This document shows, piece after piece, positions 43,312 to 54,354 of a stretch of DNA of 64,000 nt. Source of the DNA: Gonatopus flavifemur. Lineage: Eukaryota > Arthropoda > Insecta > Hymenoptera > Dryinidae. The notes beneath the pieces are model-generated. The model saw only the letters and a program-made list of their open reading frames with translations, made no database searches and was not told the origin of the DNA. The stretch is from NCBI GenBank assembly GCA_018340375.1, contig JAFFJZ010000006.1:22450001-22514000 (forward strand), given 5' to 3'. How positions within the stretch are numbered: the first letter of the stretch is position 1; the number at the start of each line of letters is the position of its first letter. Both the position numbers and the translations under genes were made by a program.

Positions 43312-43682
43312 GGCCACGTAGAAATTGACGGATGGTCCAGTACCGGCTTGATACGGGCTGCTAGTTTGCAACCGTTGGCGGTCATCCTATGAGATCCCAT
43401 AGTAAATTTCACTCTACATTCCCTCTAGTGCAGAAATTTTGATAATGCATTCAAACCTTCCAAAGTGACAACAGCGCAAATAACGGTTGAGTGACATTAC
43501 TTGAATAGCGATTAATACTAGTAATATCAGTTCTCAATGTCGGAACCACACTGATTTCCGGTACTGAATTGATGTTTGGTATTTGGCCCTATCATTAGTT
43601 AGTCCGACCGACACCGGCCGTCGACGGTTGCAGTCTGTATCCAGCTGGTACTGGACCATCCGTCAATTTCTACGTGGGTGGC
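43312..43682. mobile_element. GGCCACGTAGAAATTGACGG element
   Basis: The left arm GGCCACGTAGAAATTGACGG with ATGGTCCAGTACCGGC is mirrored by CTGGTACTGGACCATCCG and TCAATTTCTACGTGGGTGGC. GCAACCGTTGGCGG / CGTCGACGGTTGCAG also pair. It has about 370 bases. Confidence 0.75.
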
Positions 43683-44415
43683 AACTATGTGTTGCTACAA
43701 GAACAAAAACTATCGTATATCCAAAAATTCTCTCATTTCTAGTTCTCCGAAACACATTTTTCTCAGCATACCATTGTTCAGTGTTGAAACGGTGAAGCAT
43801 TCATATTTGTTTTCATCCAAAATCTCGGAAAATGTTTTGTCCGTCGCTATTTCCATCCACGGAATCACTTTTTCCACGTTTTTGAACCCCAGAAAGAACT
43901 GGGATCTCTGCGATATTGAAAAATATGACCAAAATATAGGAACGAAACGTTTCCCTCTTGATTTTCCATCAAATCTCGGAATGTTGCATCAATGAACGTG
44001 CATGTAAATATACGTTAAAGGAACAGATTCCGCGCATGTAAATCTTGCGTCATGCAGTGTTCAATGGAGAATATCGAATTGCATTTGATATGAATACGGA
44101 TGAAAGTTTCTCTGAAGTCTTTCAATTCTCATTCCTCTTCCCGACACGGCGGCGAAAGAAGAAATCCGGGATCGCATTGGGCAATGAAAATATTACCTCG
44201 CACGATAGTATCTCTTGTATCAATGATATAAATGTGTATTGCTCTCGTCTTTTCTTTCCTTTCCTCTCCTTTCTTCTCCCAAGTCGAATTTATTTTTCCG
44301 AGAGCAACCTAATGATCGTTGTATACGCTTATTATTATTCGCTGCTTTTTTATCAAAAACAATGCAAATGGAAATTCATATTCACAAATTTCGTGTCGTT
44401 CGATTTTCTCTGAAA
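43683..44415. other. Unique DNA, no gene confirmed
   Basis: Frames 43678-43995 (105 codons) and 44045-44413 (122 codons) are open on the plus strand but contain no motif I recognise, and are flanked by MITEs. They are left uncalled. Confidence 0.5.
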
Positions 44416-44676
44416 CACGGAGAAATCTTATTTTCAAATTACAGAATTTTGTTATTCACTTTGTAAAATTTCATGCGTGACCTTTGGAAACTTCATATTT
44501 GTTTTCATGATTTGTTAAGTATTGATAATTTCTCGTTGTTTTTCGAGCAATATTCAAGAGAAATCTGAACCGTTTTATGTTTATTACGAACTTAAGAAAA
44601 ATTCTTAGATTTTAAGGAATATTCTCCAATTTTCTATTAAAGATTACTATCCTTTCGAGCTGCATTTTTCTCCGTG
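44416..44676. mobile_element. CACGGAGAAAAATGCA-family element, copy 3
   Basis: It starts CACGGAGAAATCTTATTTTC and ends TGCATTTTTCTCCGTG. Inner phrases TTGTAAAATTTCATGCGTG and AAAGATTACTATCCTTTCG parallel the right half of the 24095-24722 copy. It may be an internal deletion derivative. Confidence 0.7.
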
Positions 44677-45471
44677 AAGGATCTCCGACATTGAAATTAT
44701 CACCATTTTTGTATAGATAAAAAAGAATTCTGAAAATAACGAATACCGGTGCTTTGGTTTTTTAATCAATTTTAAAATTCTTTTATTTGGACTTTTGAAA
44801 TTCTGTATTCTGGAATATGAAAAGAAATACTAACGAAATGAATCATTGTCACCGTTGAATCTATCCGTTATAGCCATTGAAATTGAATGATCGTGATGTA
44901 GAATCTCTGGTAACACAATGTCGGATGGAATGGGTTTTACAACCATAAGATGATTATTCTCTTCCATGCTGCTAATCACCTCTCACGTATATAATTCCTT
45001 CGAAACAAGTTTCCAGAAACAATGTAGACTAACGAGTTTTTTCACCATTATGACATGAAGCTTTTCAAATATCTCCAATTTCTCATTAACGATTTCAACT
45101 AGTTTCCAACGGCACAAACACATTGTGTGCTCTTCCTCGCGGGGACTTTTATTCGTTTGTTTGATTTAAAATGATCAATTCCTATTCATTCTTCCTCCTT
45201 TTTCGTTCGATCCTTCAACGAAACAACGTGAAATTTCCTTGGCATCGATTTAAACTCGAAGGAGAAAAGAGGGGAATAGGAAACTTGAAATCTGTTATCT
45301 TGACATAGATTTTGACGTCCTTACATCTCAAAGCGTGTATAGTTGTTTTTTATTGATTCTCTTCGAGGGATGGGAAGCTTTACTTACTTCTCGTACTTGA
45401 AGTACTTCCAAATTTGATGTCAAAGATCTCTGTTTTATGGAAATGAAAAAAAAGGTACTAAAAAAGTACTG
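44677..45471. other. Unique DNA, no gene seen
   Basis: AT-rich, without long frames or TIRs. Confidence 0.55.
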
Positions 45472-45677
45472 CACTGAAAGAAAAAAAGCTAGCACAGACG
45501 CGGACAGCCATTAAATTAGCTCCCACAGCTGAATTTTAGCTACCAGCACAAATAAATTAGCTACAAATGCAAATTTTTTTGCTACAGCAGCTGAAATTCA
45601 GCTGTAGGAGCTAATTTAATGGCTGTCCATGTCCGTGCTAGCCACTTAAGTGCTGTAGCTAAATTATTTTTTCCGTG
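45472..45677. mobile_element. AGCTAA-family MITE, copy 2
   Basis: GCTAGCACAGACGCGGACAG, AATTAGCTCCCACAGCTGAA and ATGGCTGTCCATGTCCGTGC repeat the hairpin of 675-899, ending TTTTTTCCGTG. The plus-strand frame starting at 45619 (MAVHVRASHL) is matched by 841-1023 because of the repeat only. Confidence 0.85.
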
Positions 45678-45707
45678 TGCGAAAATAGTAAATGTCCAAA
45701 ATTTGCT

Positions 45708-45826
45708 GTGCCGATCTCAAGTAGAAATTTCCACGATTGAAAAGTGGCCCTGTCCGTACCCAGACCGTCCTAACCAGGGCCTGAACGGGGCCAAAAATGG
45801 GCCGATTCGCATTTCTACCCGGGATA
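45708..45826. mobile_element. GTAGAAATTTCCACG small hairpin repeat
   Basis: AAGTAGAAATTTCCACGATT and AAAGTGGCCCTG on the left are loosely mirrored by AAAAATGGGCCGATTCG and CATTTCTACCCGGG. Central CAGACCGTCC/GGGCCTGAACGG words. Likely a short MITE. Confidence 0.5.
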
Positions 45827-45837
45827 TGACAAATCCT

Positions 45838-46041
45838 TTCGCTGCATCAGCAAAAAATTAGCTTCTTTTACAACACAAATCTCGTTCTTTCAGCAAGCAC
45901 TTGTTGTTACAGCGATACGACATTGAAGGTATACAGACTGCCAAAAAACTTGCTGAATCAGCAAACAGCAAATCTTTTGCAAATTGAGCATAGCAGATTT
46001 TCAAAACTCGCGATTTCAGCAAAAATTTTTCCCTGTGTGCG
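45838..46041. repeat. CAGCAAA-word repeat, copy 1
   Basis: Repeats of CAGCAAAAAATT, TTTCAGCAAGC, TTGCTGAATCAGCAAAC and ATTTCAGCAAAAATTT, ending before CCCTGTGTGCG. The same vocabulary fills 57861-58082. Confidence 0.6.
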
Positions 46042-46563
46042 TGGAATGTAAGAGGTACAAAATGTGACCTGTGATCAATTTAACTTTGAACTCGATGAAC
46101 AAAGAATGAAAGACTGAAAAGAATTCAAAGAATTCAAAAAGTAGAGGAAGAAAAGAGAATTATGAATGACAATCCATGAATGAAAGAAGTGATCCGATAG
46201 TCACCCATGCAACGATAGTCGGGATCGAGGAAGATTGTAAAGTTGACGGTACTGTTCCTTCTTCCTCCTCCTGTAGGTGTTTTTCCTCCGTCACAATCAA
46301 TCAAAACTGACAACGACCGAAGACCAGAAAAACACAGCGACGAAAATGGTTTTTGCCTGAATCCAGGATTATTCTTGAACTCTTTCTTCCTCGGACACTT
46401 TTTCTTCCGGAAAATGTTTAAAGCTCGAAGCGTCATCATTAGACATCACGTATGGAACGATACTTTCCAATCGAAGCCCTACCGAAGATTCCTACTGATC
46501 AATTTAATTCAAAACCATACGATTCATCCCAGAAACATTAAGATTTCCATTAGAATCGATCTT
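46042..46563. other. Unique DNA, no gene confirmed
   Basis: Two opposed frames (minus 46134-46439, plus 46243-46572) overlap and neither carries a recognisable motif. Confidence 0.5.
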
Positions 46564-47166
46564 CCCTGGTAAAAATTTGTCTGGGTATCCCATTTACCAT
46601 CCACGTACCACCAGATGGGACCCATGTGGGGCCAACTGGATAACACATTTCAGCCAATTTGCTCTCTAAATCTGAATCAGTGGAATTCGACTGATTCCGC
46701 AGTTATAAGTATACCACTAATTTCAATCAGTTGAATTCCACTGCATAATCAGTGAATAGTCGCTGATTCTACAGTTGGATGTTCTTTTCACTGATTACAA
46801 TTAGTCGTATTTCACTGTGAAAATCAGTGAATACTCACTGATTCGCAGTGTATATGCACTGGTTCGCAGTGGTATACTTATCACTGCAATTCAGTGAAAT
46901 TCCACTGATTCAGATTTAGAGAGTGACTTTAGTGCTCGAACGTTTAGGTAATTTGTGTGGATTTTTCATGTGTTGGATGAATCAGATGAATAAAAGGGAG
47001 CCCAAACGTTTCAATTTGTCACTCGGGATTATTTTATCCAAATAAAATCAAAAGCAACGTTCTCGACTTGAGATTGGACCTGGATGGGCACAGGCTAGAA
47101 ACCAACTCAACATCTGGGAAAACTAGCTGGGGCTCATCTGATTCTCAATCACAATTTCTACTAGGG
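46564..47166. mobile_element. CCCTGGTAAAAATTTG element, host of a nested MITE
   Basis: CCCTGGTAAAAATTTGTCTG is mirrored by CACAATTTCTACTAGGG at 47166. ATGGGACCCATGTGGGGCC and GACCTGGATGGGCAC words lie in the arms. The CACTGATT-word MITE (46662-46923) is inserted in the middle. Confidence 0.65.
46662..46923. mobile_element. CTCTCTAAATCTGAATCAGT MITE (CACTGATT words)
   Basis: CTCTCTAAATCTGAATCAGT and its mirror ACTGATTCAGATTTAGAGAG bound 262 bases full of CACTGATT, ATCAGTG and GCAGTGGTAT words. A decayed copy is at 31172-31402. Confidence 0.85.
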
Positions 47167-47788
47167 TTGTTCTTCGATAATTTTTCATCCGAAAAGCATT
47201 CAAAAGCAGGGATGTGCGTGGGTGTGGGAAACTGCTGATGTCGTTGGCTTATAAACAAGAATAGCACTTCGGACTGTGAAATTCCTCTCGATTTATGGGA
47301 ATTCTCATTCGATATCAAACAGTTGAAAATCAATTGCATTGAGAAATATGATGAACATGAGCCGTGTGAAATATGTGAATACATGCAGGAAGAGCCGAAA
47401 GCGAAGAACATCCAAGGTCCTTCTCGGTTGAGCGCGTGGGTCGCAGAGATGAGGATTTCGTAGCAGGTAGAGTGGGTGGCTGACAAGCGTAAGAACTGCT
47501 GCCAATATCACGAAACCGGAAGTCTGGAAACTTAAGAGACCCGAATTGATTCAAATCTTCCTTCGAATGAATTGTAATCGCAATCCGTGCCAAATTTCAT
47601 GGAGATGAGTTGGGTTTATTATTTCATTCTCTGATCTGCGTTTTTTTTTTACAATTTTACAATATTTTCTGCAATGTCTCTTCATCCTTGATATCGAGTA
47701 GGTGATTTTAAATATCCATGCAGCACATTATCTACTTATATTTCAATATAGAAAGTATTAGGGGAGAATGATCCCACGTTTTTGGCCA
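47167..47788. other. Unique DNA, no gene confirmed
   Basis: Three overlapping minus-strand frames (47145-47486, 47305-47511, 47330-47593) contradict each other and have no motif support. Confidence 0.5.
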
Positions 47789-48361
47789 CACTGTAAAAAA
47801 GATCTATGGAAAACTTTCAGTACGTCACTGAAAGCAATTGAGCTGTATTATTCAATTTGTGCTAGAAAATTAAATTCAAATCGTGAAAATTCTTGTATCT
47901 ATACTGGAAGCTTGGAGTGAAAAACATGAAACTTCATGTAAAACATGGAAAAATTCCGGTACAACAGAAATTTTATGCAATGTTGAAAAGAACTGGAATT
48001 TTTCAGTTTACGGTCAAGAAAATTCCTGTTGTACCCAAATTTTTCCATATTATATATGTAATTTCACGTTTTTTACTCTCATTTTCCAGTATGAACACAA
48101 CCCAAGTCAAAAAGTGAAACTTAATTTAACTCTGATTCGTTGCGTGTTACGGAGTGGATCAGGGTGAGTTTTATTTTTCGCCCTAATCTCGCTCTGTTCT
48201 CAACCTGATCTTGTTTTCAAAATTCTCATTGAACCCGATGTTAACCTTTTTTTGACCTGATTCAACTCTGAATCGTTGCGTATTACGGAGTTAATCAGGT
48301 TTCCAAAAGTACAGGGTGTGACCCAGAGAAGATGGACGGTTTTGTTCTTTCAATAACGCAG

Positions 48362-48619
48362 CCCTGTCCGAGAAGTCCCATAGATTCCCATAGGTACTGT
48401 GACAATAACCGCATAGAAACCGATATGCTATTTTATTCCTATCAGAATTAATCAGGTTTTGCCGATCATGCTGACAGAAACCCATGGAACATCAGATTCC
48501 ACTTAGAATCTCATAGAAACCCTTGGGTCCTGTGACAATAACCGCATAGAAGCCGATAGGATATCGTTGATTCCATTAGGATTTCGCCTATCGGTTTCTA
48601 TTGGTTTTTTCGCACAGGG
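48362..48619. mobile_element. CCCTGTCCGAG-ended MITE (AGAAACCGATA words)
   Basis: CCCTGTCCGAGAA at the left and TTTTTTCGCACAGGG at the right are inverted ends. CATAGAAACCGATATG, CATAGAAGCCGATAGG and CCTATCGGTTTCTATTGG repeat inside. It is nested in the 5' part of the Tc1-like element. Confidence 0.65.
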
Positions 48620-48705
48620 AGTTGCTAGCGCTGCTACAACGCAAATCGCGCCCTCTATGTTTGGTGTACATACGAGAGATTTGTTTTTGTTCAGTCCCAG
48701 TAATC

Positions 48706-49190
48706 ATGGAACGCTATAACGAGAAGGAGCGCGCGTTTTGCGTGGAACGGTATTTTCGGTATGAATCGATCGTGACAGTGCAAAGAGATGATAAACTCGT
48801 TTTTGCTTCCCTCACTTCGTCGTCATCGTCGTCTGGGTCGTACATAGTTTCAGCGAGATGCTGCGACGTGTCACTGTTCGGCAGAAACTCTCGCAGTACT
48901 GAAAAAAGCATTTGGTAACCGCATATTGTCGCGTCGCACGGATTTCGCTTGGCCGCCGCGCTCGCCTGATTTAACTGTTCCAGATTTTTTTTTTATGGGG
49001 ATACCTTAAAAGCCGCGTTTATGACACACGTCCACGAGATTTAGAAGACCTGAAAACTCGGATTTCTGAAGAAATTTCCAAAATTCAGCGACCTATGCTC
49101 GAAAAAGTGTTTGAAAATTTGGTAAAAAGACTGAATGAATGTATTGTTGAAAATGGCGCCCACCTGAAAGATATTGTGGACCACGAATGA
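48706..49190 (+). pseudogene. Transposase relic, Tc1/mariner superfamily (DUF4817-type N-terminus)
   Basis: From ATG 48706 the frame reads MERYNEKERAFCVERYF..., like the N-terminal helix-turn-helix (DUF4817-like) of a common insect transposase group. After about 28 codons this similarity is lost. Similarity resumes in another frame near 48877 (ETLAVLKKAFGNRIL), and then AWPPRSPDLTVPDFF carries the third catalytic Asp. One extra T in the T-run at 48985-48994 shifts the frame; beyond it the downstream frame reads GYLKSRVYDTRPRDLEDLK and stays open to TGA 49188. So the relic has a large internal deletion or replacement (the first two catalytic Asp regions are missing) plus at least two frame changes. 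It is clearly inactive. Confidence 0.8.
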
Positions 49191-49330
49191 TTGTCAACTA
49201 ATCTCTCGTGTTTGTATTTTTGAATAAAATTTGATTCAAAAATTTTGGTTGAGTAGTTTTCGAGTTATTCAAAAAACAAAACCGTCCATCTTCTCTGGGT
49301 CACTCTGTATTACAATTTTTCGACTCGAGA

Positions 49331-50004
49331 AGAATTTTCTGATACGTATACTGGAATTTCCATGATTTTAAGGGGTTGTTGGTGATTGATTTTCATAATA
49401 TACATACGTTTTTAAGTACACACACAGAAAATTTCAAGTCAATTTGGCGATTATTGTCCAAGTTACAAGGAGATTTTGAAAATTTTTTAACTCTATGTCA
49501 AGTGCTTTTGAAACTTTGAATGCGTTTTTCTCCGATCTGTGTTTCCAAAGTCGGTGACCAACATTACTCGAAAACGGCTGAACCGATTAATCTCAAATTT
49601 TAACACGAGCTTCTTAAATATATTTTTTAGTAATTAATCGAAGATTTTTGCTCACCGATAGATATTTTTTTTTTTTTATAAACAATCTAAGGCCGAAATT
49701 TTGGTCAAAAATCGATTTTTTTTGTTGAGAAGCCGCCATTTTGTCAAAAAAATCTATTTTGCTTATTCCTTCGATTAATTACTAGATTCAACATTACTTG
49801 GTTCAACGAAATCTGTTTGGTTTTTTTTAATTTCAGAGGATCCAGTTCACAGAATAGTGGTCACCGCAAAAGTCCTCTTTTTTAAGAGGAGCTCCCGGAG
49901 ATCAGCTGTAGTTCCTTTCCAAATGAATATTTTTACTAATATTGAATCTTAAAATACAGTTAAAAGATAATTTAAAAGTTTTCTCAGAAAAAATTCTGAA
50001 AAAT
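49331..50004. other. AT-rich DNA with T-runs
   Basis: Several TTTTTTT runs and near-repeats of GATTAATTACT / CGATTAATTACTAG. TTAGTAATTAATCGAAGATT at 49628 is mirrored by CTTCGATTAATTACTAGATT at 49768, suggesting a small hairpin. No gene. Confidence 0.45.
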
Positions 50005-50780
50005 CTCTAGTAGAAATTTTGATATGGAAAACATCAGGTCCAGATCAGGCATGCCTGATTCCTGTTCAGGGCCTGACTTGAGTATCTGATAAGGCCCTGA
50101 CAAAAATGTCACGCAGGGAAAAGACAAGGTGCTGATCAGGAAAACCAAACGTTTCCCAATCAGGATCTGATCAGGGTTGTGATTGAAGTCCCAATCAGGA
50201 CCTGATCCGGGTGGTAGCGGAATTCCCAATCACGACCTCATCTAAGCCATATTCTAACATTCAATTTAATTTTCATGGAATTCACTTTTCATCAAATTTT
50301 TTGAAACTCCCCCAACAGAAGAAATTCTACTGATGATCCAAATAGACCTCAGTTGAACATTTGAAAAAGACAGGTCGATTTCTAATGAGTCCTGTGAAAA
50401 TTCTGAATAATTTGATACATTCATCGTTTTGAATTGATCAGGTCCTGATTCGGCTGTCTTGTCGGTTATCACATGATTGAAATACGGATGAGCCAAGGCA
50501 ATCAAGATATCTTGACAGTTACCTCACAATTCAAATACGGATGAGTCAAGGCAATCCTGATCAGGTTCTGATAGGAATATCATGTCTGAGTTACTGAAAG
50601 GGAAAATCTGACTGGGACCTGTCAACAACCTTGCGTTACATTGTTGTAAGGTCCTAAACAGGATACCATGTCAGGACCTGATAAGGTAATTAAAAGTTTT
50701 CCTTAATTAGGAGTTCCCTATTGCAGCCTTACGAGGGCCATGTTTCTAATAGGGAATTCCCTGTCAAATTTCTACTAGGG
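50005..50780. mobile_element. CTCTAGTAGAAATTTTGAT element (CCTGATCAGG words)
   Basis: CTCTAGTAGAAATTTTGAT at the left is mirrored by GTCAAATTTCTACTAGGG. The interior is dense with CAGGTCC, CCTGATCAGG, TCAGGACCTGAT and GGCCTGAC words on both strands. The same ends and words occur at 34736-35272. The minus-strand frames 49984-50229 and 50266-50505 are by-products. Confidence 0.7.
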
Positions 50781-50926
50781 ATTCGCTTTTTTTCGGCCTT
50801 CTAACTGTATATAACCCCTTAATATAATTTTTCAGTATTGCCAGTACAGTACTGGAAGTTTGCCAAAGTTTTTTGCATAGTGCAGTTCCTGAGTGCCGAA
50901 AAATTCCAGTTTTTTTTTAAACAGTG

Positions 50927-52717
50927 GCATTATACGATCATGATTGGAGCGAGGAATAAATTCCATCATGATCCATTTTCTTTTTCAATTCGCACTGTTA
51001 AAAATTTCTGCATTCATTTTGAGGTTTTGGTTGAAAATTTTTTTCAAGTCCGTGCATGAATTCAGTTTTATGCACATTTTACATGAAATTTGCAATAAAA
51101 ACTATAGCATAATCTACAATCTTTTCATGTTTTTGTGCATTTAATTTAATGCAGAATGTATATGAACCTGATTTCATGTGAGAAATTGAAAAAAACTTCC
51201 AGATATTTCTGACAGGGTAGTTCTCAATATGATATTACAAATCTTGATCAGATAATCCACTGAACATAGCATTAACAAAACTGTCGAGTCGAGGGTATAA
51301 ATTGTTCGTCAAATGAAGAATAAATTTCATATAAACAACTGCGAAGAAAAGAGAGAACATTGAAAAAAAACCTCGAACCTTATGTATCGTTTTATATTTT
51401 TATCATCATCACTTTTTCTTTGATAGATTGAACAGCTTTGGATGGAATTTCAGAGAAACATCATTTAGCGAAAGGAGTCAGGCGAGAGAGGTGATCCCAA
51501 GTTGGTGATCCATCACCACGAAATATATTTCTCCATTTATTTGGACAATAATTTCCTTTTTACAGGGCGACAGTGCAGCAGGTGAAATTATTATTTTTAC
51601 CTATATCTCCCCAGCCGTAACTGTTCCAACGAAAGGATGAAAGAGGTTTTTTGATTCAAAGAACGACCGGAAAACATTTTTTTCCACTATACGCCCCGAA
51701 GCACATTTCACACACACACACACACACATACACACATGCATAATATCGTGTATATGTATATAGTGTTTTGTTACTTCACATGTGCTGTTCTATGCTATTC
51801 GTGAAGTCCTTTCTCCCTTTTGTTCTTGATTTCTCAGAAATATGCAGTTGAAGACTAAATATCGAGGGTTGTTTCGGCAAAAAAAATGTGATGCTTCGTT
51901 TAAGAGCTTGGAATCAATGAACAACATAGATTCTCTAATTGAATGGAGTTATCTTTGTTATGGATCTTTATATCGGAACGAATGTTATCGATGAAATATT
52001 TTAAAGCGCAAGTTTCGATCGTGCTTGCAAAAGCTTGGTCCAATTGATATCAAGGGAAAAACTGGGTCGTCGGGGAATGAATGGTAAAGGGAAGGAAAGA
52101 GAGGAGTCGAGGTATATAATCTATCGAAAGTACGATGAATGGGACGGCGGTATTTTCTATCGAAGCACTGATAGACTTTAGGAATCAAACCGTTTGTGTT
52201 CAGATTTTTTCTTTCTCTTTTTCATCCCATTACTGACAAAATAATCGTTCATCGCATCTCCGAAAAGTTTCTCTTCTCGATATATACACACATACACACA
52301 CAATGCCTTTATTTGCCATTTCTTTGATACTCTTCCCCTTCGATTCTTTTATCCTTTCTCCGTAAATAAGTATACGGCCTTTGAATTCACGTGCACGCCA
52401 TTTATTTCAATTACAATTCATACCAATCGTCCTCGGCAAAACGTGTAATATATTGTCTTCGAAGTAATGATCCGGAAAGGAATTTATCCAACGATCGTGA
52501 CTGCACACATTCACCTGTCGGAAAACTTCCTCTCGCGACATAAGATTTTACTGTAAGGTGCTGCTGCTGCTGCTGTTTACATGATACCATTGCGAGGAGT
52601 AGAAATAGTTTTTCAGTTGAATGCGATAAGAGAAATGTTGAACGCCTTTGACGAACAATCAACGTTTCTTCTATTTTCTCAGAGTTCAAAATCTGAATGT
52701 ACCCAAGCGTGTATTTA
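50927..52717. other. Mostly unique DNA with a TTTAATGCA-type repeat and microsatellites
   Basis: At 51040-51215, TGCATGAATTCAGTTTTATG and TTTAATGCAGAATGTATATG share words with 57120-57380 (ACATTAAATTTAATGTA). (CA)n lies at 51709-51729 and (CTG)n at 52559-52575. No gene is seen. Confidence 0.5.
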
Positions 52718-53030
52718 CTACGGGTCCAATGGGTGACCCATGCTACCTAACGTGGGACCAACTCTGGGATGATAACATCGTTTCCAGCCTGGCTGTATCG
52801 CTTTGCCCGAGGACTAGGTGATACGATGGGCCCTGGGGATATTTAAGCGGATCTTGGCTCAGCTTAGAGCCGGACCCGCACCGAAGTTCAATATTTCCAT
52901 TTTCTACGAACTATAATTGTATGGGAACGAACACTAGGGCCAATATTAGTCCAAGATGGGTCCCATTGTCATTTCTCAATACTGGATTCAAGCAAATGGA
53001 CCCTGCTTGGGCCGATTGTCAATATCGGGA
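52718..53030. repeat. GGGTCCCAT-word repeat, GC-richer
   Basis: ACGGGTCCAATGGGTGACCC at the left and AAGATGGGTCCCATTGTC with GGACCCTGCTTGGGCC at the right form loose inverted arms. Similar words occur at 46595-46640. Borders are not exact. Confidence 0.45.
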
Positions 53031-54023
53031 ATACACACTTCTGTATAAGAAAATAAACGGTATTTCGAATGAGAAGAAAATAAAGAATATGATACGATAC
53101 AATCGAAGTTACGAATTCCAACGATGAAATTCCTTCTTTGTGTGGGTTCTTTTTTTCCCTCTCTCGGTAACCGAATAATGATACAGTGAAGTTTCGACGA
53201 ACAATGATGGTAGAGTTTGAGAGGGCAGGAGAGGAGAGGATTTAGGGGTTTGTGAAGAGAGAGCTCAAGGGTGGGAAGAGGTGGAGAAGGACGGTGGTTG
53301 TTTTAGAAGCCAGCTAAATTGCTTCGTCGAGTCAGCACGGTATTTCAAATTGTTCGAACAATGCTGGTCACACTTTTGGACTCCAACGAACAGGCAAAAA
53401 GTCGAATAGGAAAGTAACTTGAATGCGATATATGTATCAGCCTCACGTATTGGCGTACCATTTTTTTAATGCCTTTAGTAGAATTGTTTTCGCTTGCGTC
53501 GTGATATGATTATAGGTTGATTCCACGAGAAACGTGATGAGAAAATCTCGCGGTTAATGTCGTGGAAAGGAAAAAGCTTCGTAATGAACCAAGTCGTATA
53601 AGAGAAATGAATTATACGTTTATTTTGTGCATTAAGAATTCTCTACGCATGATCATCAAATTATATTTAGGATTTTAGTGGTACAAATTGCGAGTAATTT
53701 GGTTGTCTCGAACAACGAACGTCCAGTGCAATGGCCTTTTTGTACGGGACACTGAACTAACTTTATCTTTATCATCGAATATAGAAGTTCTCGGTTGAGA
53801 TACCAAAGAGCAAAATTCTTGAAATGGATGATAAATTATATAATTCAATCGCTGTATTTTCAACACTGAATTTCAAGGAATATCGAAAAATTTCTTTCGT
53901 GTATAAAACGAAGAAAGATTATTCACGATGAAATTACTATTTTTTTTTTCATCTTCTTTATTGTTCCCATTCCTTCAATTACATTCTGTACGATACTCTT
54001 CGATTAATTTCGAAACAACTTTG
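53031..54023. other. Unique DNA, no gene seen
   Basis: A purine-rich stretch at 53215-53310 and AT-rich remainder; no frame with support. Confidence 0.5.
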
Positions 54024-54354
54024 CCCTGCTTTAAAAATCCGATTCAAACCTCTTACTCGTCAATCAATCTGAATCAGATTTTTGTCCAGGAATTTTCCCA
54101 TTTGATCTTATTCGAATCTAATCGGTTTGAATAGGACCAAAATGGAAATGATCATCAAACGAGATATCATCAGAAAATTAGGATTGACACGATCCGCATT
54201 CTCTGATTATATCCCATTTAATAAAAATTTCTATTTTGGCCCTATTCAAACCGATTATGTTTGAATGAGATCAAATAGGAAAATTCTCGGACCAAAATCG
54301 GATTCAATCTGATTGACGAGTATAATCAGTTTAAATCGGATCTTCAAAGCAGGG
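54024..54354 (+). mobile_element. CCCTGCTTT element, copy 2 (uninterrupted)
   Basis: It starts CCCTGCTTTAAAAATCCG and ends CGGATCTTCAAAGCAGGG. Arms such as ATCAGATTTTTGTCCAGGAA and TTCTCGGACCAAAATCGGAT pair. It is the intact form of the split copy at 19518-20150 and shows that copy's insertion point. Confidence 0.85.

Larger units (their letters stand above)
48312..49307 (+). mobile_element. Tc1/mariner-superfamily element with TA duplication and decayed transposase
   Basis: Its TIRs are about 33 bases, starting CAGGGTGTGACCCAGAGAAG on the left and CAGAGTGACCCAGAGAAGAT when read from the right. TA flanks it at 48310-48311 and 49308-49309. The empty site can be read from 42568-42772. The interior holds a transposase relic (48706-49190) and, upstream of it, a CCCTGT element (48362-48619). 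Confidence 0.9.
48128..49330 (+). mobile_element. GATTCGTTGCGTGTTACGG element split by a Tc1-like insertion
   Basis: It matches the uninterrupted copy at 42568-42772 (reverse orientation) up to ATCAGGTTTCCAAAAGTA and again from TTACAATTTTTCGACTCG. The break is exactly at a TA, which is doubled around the insertion. Confidence 0.85.
47789..50926. mobile_element. Possible diverged CACTGT-family element spanning a nest
   Basis: CACTGTAAAAAAGATC at the left and AATTCCAGTTTTTTTTTAAA with CAGTG at the right are inverted partners of the CACTGTAAAAA type. CCAGTACAGTACTGGAAG near 50845 and TCCGGTACAACAG near 47957 use that family's words. Other elements fill most of the interval, and no target duplication is visible. 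Confidence 0.4.

Noticed and set aside
44045..44413. 122-codon plus-strand frame
   Set aside because: No recognisable motif, AT-rich codons, overlaps a second frame and ends at the border of a MITE.
48714..48911. Minus-strand frame with DDDDDE tract
   Set aside because: It is the antisense of the decayed transposase region (TCGTCGTC stretch), not a separate gene.
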